Part shown: positions 59,646-64,000 of the stretch, piece after piece
Layout: each line of letters begins with the position of its first letter
Numbering within the stretch: position 1 is the first letter of the stretch
NCBI GenBank assembly: GCA_002007465.1
Contig: LNAC01000008.1
Coordinates: 5,983,878 to 6,047,877, forward strand
Length of the DNA stretch: 64,000 nt
Direction: 5' to 3'
Source: Ailurus styani
Taxonomy: Eukaryota > Chordata > Mammalia > Carnivora > Ailuridae
The notes under the pieces: model-generated
Database searches by the model: none
Seen by the model: only the letters and a program-made list of their open reading frames with translations
What the model was told of the DNA's origin: nothing
Translations under genes and position numbers: made by a program

Positions 59646-60210
59646 GTGTCACAGGATTTTGGTTCCCTTAGTGCCCACTCTTCTTGGTCATGCTACCTCG
59701 AAGAATGAAGAGGTAGACGAGATGAGAGGGGTGGGCAGCAAAGAAAAGTTTATTGAGCAATATATAAAGCTCCTGGAGAGGGAGGGGGCCCAAGAAGGTT
59801 GCTGTTTTGGTGTTCAAATCTAGGGGGTTTTATAAGCTCTTTCGAGGAACTATTTTGAGCATCCTGAGTGTGGGTCCCTGTGGATTGGCTGTTTAGGTAT
59901 GCCAATCAGGGCTTTGATCATGCACCTGTCTAGCTATGGGGTCATTGTTCCCATGTTGTGGGTCTTTGGGGCTGACATCCGGAGTTGTACTGCATCAGCT
60001 TGTGATAGTGACCAATGTTTTATGGTTAATTGTTTCATTTCAGGATGTTTTGCAAAAATCACTCCTGCAGAGGCTGCTGGACAGGAAGCTAGTGTGGTCT
60101 CATCTAAGCTGTAAAACAGGATTCTAGCGTGGTTTTTGTCTGAGCTGTCCCAGCCTTTTTGCTTTCTTGTTGGGGACCCTGACTCCTTAAGGCAGGCCCC
60201 TGAGTCACTC
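59646..60210 (-). mobile_element. Probable solo endogenous-retrovirus LTR, antisense
   Basis: On the - strand the segment has an LTR layout. It carries CCAAT-like CAGCCAATCC, then a TATAAAA box (complement of 59,829-59,835), a ~70-bp spacer, and a CAATAAA polyadenylation signal (complement near 59,752-59,758). It closes with a U5-like stretch to a TGTCACA/TGTGACA-type end near 59,646. No gag, pol or env sequence adjoins it, so it would be a solo LTR. The layout resembles class I (gammaretrovirus-like) LTRs. The far (5') end and target duplication are not resolved. Confidence 0.5.
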
Positions 60211-61620
60211 AGTTCAGAAGCAGGGACAAAACTGAGTCCCCAAGACCAGGCTTGCCCAACTCTCCAGACAGTGGACTTCCTGACTCCTCACCTTTTGCCT
60301 GGTCTGGGCCTCTCCTGGGTCTGGTGGGACTTGGAGGATGCTTGGTCCCTGGTGTGTTGCTGTAATGGCAGCAGCTGCTGGAGATGTAATGTGGTGACTC
60401 CGTGTGTGACCTTGGGCCACCTGCCTCCCCACTTCCTCATGCATAGGGCCTGGGAGTTGGCGGGGGGTGGGGGGGTCGGGGAGGGCAGTCAGCAGTCTAA
60501 CACCAATTTATCATGGAGTGGAATAAACAATTGGAAGCCTGAAGAAGCTCTGTAAACAGCAGACCTTGAAATATAACAATCTGAGACAGGGCTCTTCACT
60601 TACTCTTTTAACAAAGATTTGCCCATCCCCTATTAGGGGCTAGGCATATTTCTAGACACAGCACACAAGATACAAGACGTCAACCCTCATGAAAGCTTAG
60701 CCCTGGTGGAGGGACACAGACAACCAGAATGTGATGATTTCCTATAGTTGACCAGACTAGGATGAAGATGGGACCCTGGGCTAGACAGTGTCTCAGGGGA
60801 GGGACCTCAGTGCAGTTGGGGGGGGGGTCTCTGAGAAGATAACAGCTCAGTGGGGCACCAAATGGTGAGGAAGGGTCCTTGCTGAGGGGACCCCCACACA
60901 TGTCCTAGTGGGCAGCCCACAGCCAGGGTGGCTGAGTTCAGAGGAGGAAAGGCTGGAGTCAGTGAATGCAATCCCAGATAGCTGGCTGCTCCCCCTGCCT
61001 CCAGCTGCAAGGAGAGGCCCACTGCATGTCCCTAGGACCATTCTAGTTGACAGGAGCCAGAAGTCAAGCCCAGTGTCCACCCTCACCTCAGGGAAGAACA
61101 AACCCCCATCTCCTGGCCGGGGCTGCTGGCTTGGGCAGGTGCAAACATCGCTTTTTGGCAAAAGCCACAAAAACTGACATACCCCCAAACAGGGAAATCA
61201 TCTATCGGCTTTTAGTCCAAATATGTACCGAGGTGGAAGCCAGACACAGACAAGTCCACAGGGTCAGCCGCAGCCTGGGTCAGATGGGCCACCTCAGACC
61301 ATGCCAGACGTGGGGCTGAAGGGCTCTGGGCACTGGATGAGCTGCCCGGACAGGTTGAACTCAAGTCACTCAACGCTACTGTGTGTGTCCAACTCTCAAA
61401 GTTTTTGACAAAGCAGCTGCAAGAGAATAAACAGAGGGGGAGGAAAAAAACAAAAGAGAAATTCTCTTAATAACTCAATCATTACGAGACCCTAATCTGT
61501 CTCTTTCCCAAAACCGTTGCTTTAGAACCAGAGCGCACGGTCAACGCTGCCCAGTGATTGGGCAAGAGGCATTCAGCACAGACATGGTGGTAAGGCAGCG
61601 GGAACGTGGTTGGAATAGGC
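60211..61620. other. Intergenic, nothing recognised
   Basis: Mixed unique sequence with several short open frames, no recognised gene and no clear repeat. Confidence 0.4.
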
Positions 61621-61679
61621 TTACCAGAAGAGGCTTGCCGGAAGAGGCTTACCGGAAGAGGCTTACCGGAAGAGGCTGA
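61621..61679 (+). repeat. 14-bp minisatellite, about four copies
   Basis: The unit GGAAGAGGCTTACC recurs head to tail (AGAAGAGGCTTGCC, GGAAGAGGCTTACC twice, then GGAAGAGGCTGAGG). Differences are few. It is non-coding. Confidence 0.92.
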
Positions 61680-63345
61680 GGGTTGCTGGGAATCATAGTG
61701 GTTAGACCTCCCTTTCACTCCCTTCCCAAGCATTAACTGAACACCGCTTACATACCCGCCTATGCCCTCCTTCCCCCTTCCAGCAACAAGCCCAGGCTAT
61801 TAACCAGCTTTGCTAGTACAGGGCGGGGCTGAGATTTGCTTTTAGGCAGGGAGTCCAAACCCACTGTGCTGGGAAAAAGACCAACATTTGGGCGGGCCAG
61901 CTCTTGGCAGCCTGAGAAGATGTGTCTGCGGCTCCCTGCTCTCCTCCATCTCTTTAAAGACCCTTCTTTCTTTCCACTCCTCTTCCCAGAAGAGGCCGGA
62001 CCCGAGAAGAAGGGTTGTCTCCCTGTGTGCCAGGGAAGGGTTCCCTTGCTTTTCTTCAGGTCCAAAGGGGAAATGAGCCCTTCGGTAAAAATTGCAAGAG
62101 CTGATACATGATGTCCAGGGCCACTTATGAGTGAGCATAAGTGTGTATATACTGATCTGTTTATGGCCATCTCTAAGGGGGCGGATAGGACAACTAGTAA
62201 GAAGAGTACCCACCCTAGTGATTGGCAGAAGTCAGGGGAAGAGCACATTCATTTCAAAGAACATCAATCAACTCTGCCCACCAGGCAGTTTCAAGGAAGG
62301 AGGCTGGGGACTGGGAATGTGGCCATCTGTGGGAGGAGGGTCACATGGGTCCAAATCTGCCCGCTAGGTGTGGTTGATGGCTCTGGAGACCTCCTGCACC
62401 AGATAGCTGTAGTTTCTCTTCTGAGAAGCCATATAATGCATGGCTGAATTCAGAACTGGCTCCTAAGAGCTGCTCAGAGTGACTTTGGCCCAGAAGAGGA
62501 TGAGCTTCCACATCTCCCAGGCTTGAGGGAAAGACAGGGGTCAGGCAGGAAGGTGTCACCCAGTTGCTATAATCCAAAGCTCCCATGTGGGGCTTTTAGG
62601 GGCTCATGGAGTTGCAAAGCTATTGGTCATTATTCCCCTTTGTGGACTTCCTTCCTCCTTCCCCAGCCCAGAGAGGGAGGTGCCTTAGACTTGGGGTGAT
62701 AGAGGCTCTTGGGGAGGCCATGCCCGGGCAGACAGAGTTGGCTCCCTGTCTGGGGCTAGGTGCTGTTTGCTGTCAGCAATGGTGAGTGGGGAGAGAAGGG
62801 AAGGGTCTCAGTTTGCAAATGACCTAAGAACATCTTGTGTCCTATGAGGCGGTCTGCATTTCTAACTGATGCATTTGTACTACTTGTGGTCCCTGGACAC
62901 TCTTTGGAGGGGGAAACATCTTTTATCCAAATACCTCCAACTACTACAGAGAAATCAATGTCTTTCTTTTTATAATACCAGAGGAGATTTGGGTTTCCTT
63001 TTCACAGCATCGGTTTTGTTTTGCTGGGCTGGGCTGGTAAATCCAGAAAGTTGGTCTGACTTTTTTGAAGATAAAATCCTACAGTAATGATTGTCAAATT
63101 TTCTGATTGACACTGATTACATGTTGATTTAGGTAGTCTGTAGTCCTTGTTTTTTTTCCAATTAAAAAAGAAACCTGAATGATTTGGGATTAGGTAATTT
63201 CTCACTTTCAATTGCTAGTGTTGGTCCCTGTATGTAATGGGATAATTTGTGCAGAGAATTTACATCATACACTCAGTGTAAGAAATAACTGTGTCACTTA
63301 GAAGTGCTATATCACTTAAAAGAATGTGAGCTCCCTCTTCTGCTC
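61680..63345. other. Intergenic, nothing recognised
   Basis: No gene, RNA or well-defined transposon seen. Several frames of 60-160 residues on both strands are judged to be chance. Confidence 0.4.
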
Positions 63346-63349
63346 TCAT

Positions 63350-63373
63350 CTCTCTCTCTCTCTCTCTCTCTCT
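63350..63373 (+). repeat. (CT)n microsatellite
   Basis: A pure CT dinucleotide run of 24 bases, followed by TTCTCTTC. Confidence 0.92.
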
Positions 63374-64000
63374 TCTCTTCAGAAAGGGGTTGACCTAGCA
63401 GGCAAAGCTGGCCAAGTCTGCAAGGAAGCTCAGAGACTCCTGGAGGTGACCAGAATTGGAAAGGGCTCTCTCTGACAAAGTGCCAGGTCATACTGAGGAT
63501 GCCTTTTGTCAAATGGCATTCTACTCCTTGTTCTTCTTTTCTTTTATCATCTTCTCTCCAAAAGGGGATGTAGGAGATGGCCTCAAGAAGTGCTAATTGT
63601 CTTATAAAGTGTAGCTGTTAATGAGAAAGGAAAAGATAAGAAAGGGCTCCCTGCTTGCCTTCCTCCCCCTCTTCTTCCCTCCCTCCCTCTCTTCTTCTGT
63701 CTTTTTGTCTCCATGCAGAACTCTAGGGAGCAGCTCTAGGTCCTCAGCCGTTGGCACACTGGTGCTGAGGAGGCTCATGGACCATCGAGGGAGATAGACA
63801 TGAAAACAAATCAGCATGATGGAGTGTTATGGGATCCCTGAGAGAGGCCCGTTGGGGTGGGGGTTCAACCCATAGAGTAGTCCATCCTGTGGTGGTGGAG
63901 TGGGGGTGGGAGAGATAGGAAAATTGGGAAGGGCTGGGGGAGCCCCAGATATAAGATGCTTGAATTTTACAGGGCCAGCCCCTCTGCCAAGCAGGGGAGA
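63374..64000. other. Intergenic, nothing recognised
   Basis: The end of the window, with polypyrimidine stretches (63,660-63,710) and GT/GGGGTGG-rich sequence. No exon of TDGF1 or LRRC2, the next genes expected from human gene order, was recognised. Confidence 0.4.

Noticed and set aside
60000..64000. Search for TDGF1 or LRRC2 exons
   Set aside because: No EGF/CFC-like cysteine pattern and no leucine-rich repeat pattern was seen on either strand; the genes probably lie beyond the window.

Overview
This is mammalian nuclear DNA from a carnivoran, most likely a mustelid-type species. The evidence is a dense set of tRNA-Lys-derived CAN-SINEs, several with the GGGTTAAAGCCTCTGC head that I associate with mustelids. 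Alongside them are MaLR/MLT1-type LTRs, old L1 pieces and MIR-like relics. Species is inferred from repeat style only. No bacterial, viral or plasmid gene system was found.

Region 1 (1-22,200) holds a complete ALS2CL gene on the + strand. A CpG-rich segment with a probable non-coding first exon lies at the left edge. The start codon is at 3826 and the stop at 21,878-21,880. I traced 25 coding exons, all with GT..AG boundaries and compatible phases. They sum to 2,865 nt, or 954 residues, essentially the length known for human ALS2CL. The product has an N-terminal DH/PH-like half, a MORN-repeat block starting near residue 358, and a C-terminal VPS9 domain, so it is a Rab5-pathway regulator related to alsin. 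Its introns carry a 31-base poly-C run, TG microsatellites, a TG-rich minisatellite with a higher-order duplication, and a 69-bp-period duplication.

Region 2 (about 22,200-38,100) is intergenic. It contains GC-rich unique DNA, two to three MLT1-like LTRs, L1 relics with nested SINEs, and a decayed vomeronasal type-2 receptor (V2R, family C GPCR) pseudogene on the - strand at about 29.9-30.65 kb. The only ambiguous base (N, 37,161) cuts off a SINE.

Region 3 (about 38,100-42,600) holds a small two-exon gene on the - strand, recognised as FAM240A (91 residues). It is convergent with ALS2CL, and as I recall it the order matches human 3p21.31. The next expected neighbours there, TDGF1 and LRRC2, are not visible.

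Region 4 (about 42,600-64,000) is repeat-rich intergenic DNA: CAN-SINEs with clear target-site duplications, a roughly 1.7-kb L1 3' segment on the + strand, older antisense L1 relics, and a probable solo endogenous-retrovirus LTR on the - strand near 59.65-60.2 kb. I found no further gene. Most long open frames are chance products of GC-rich or TG-repeat DNA.
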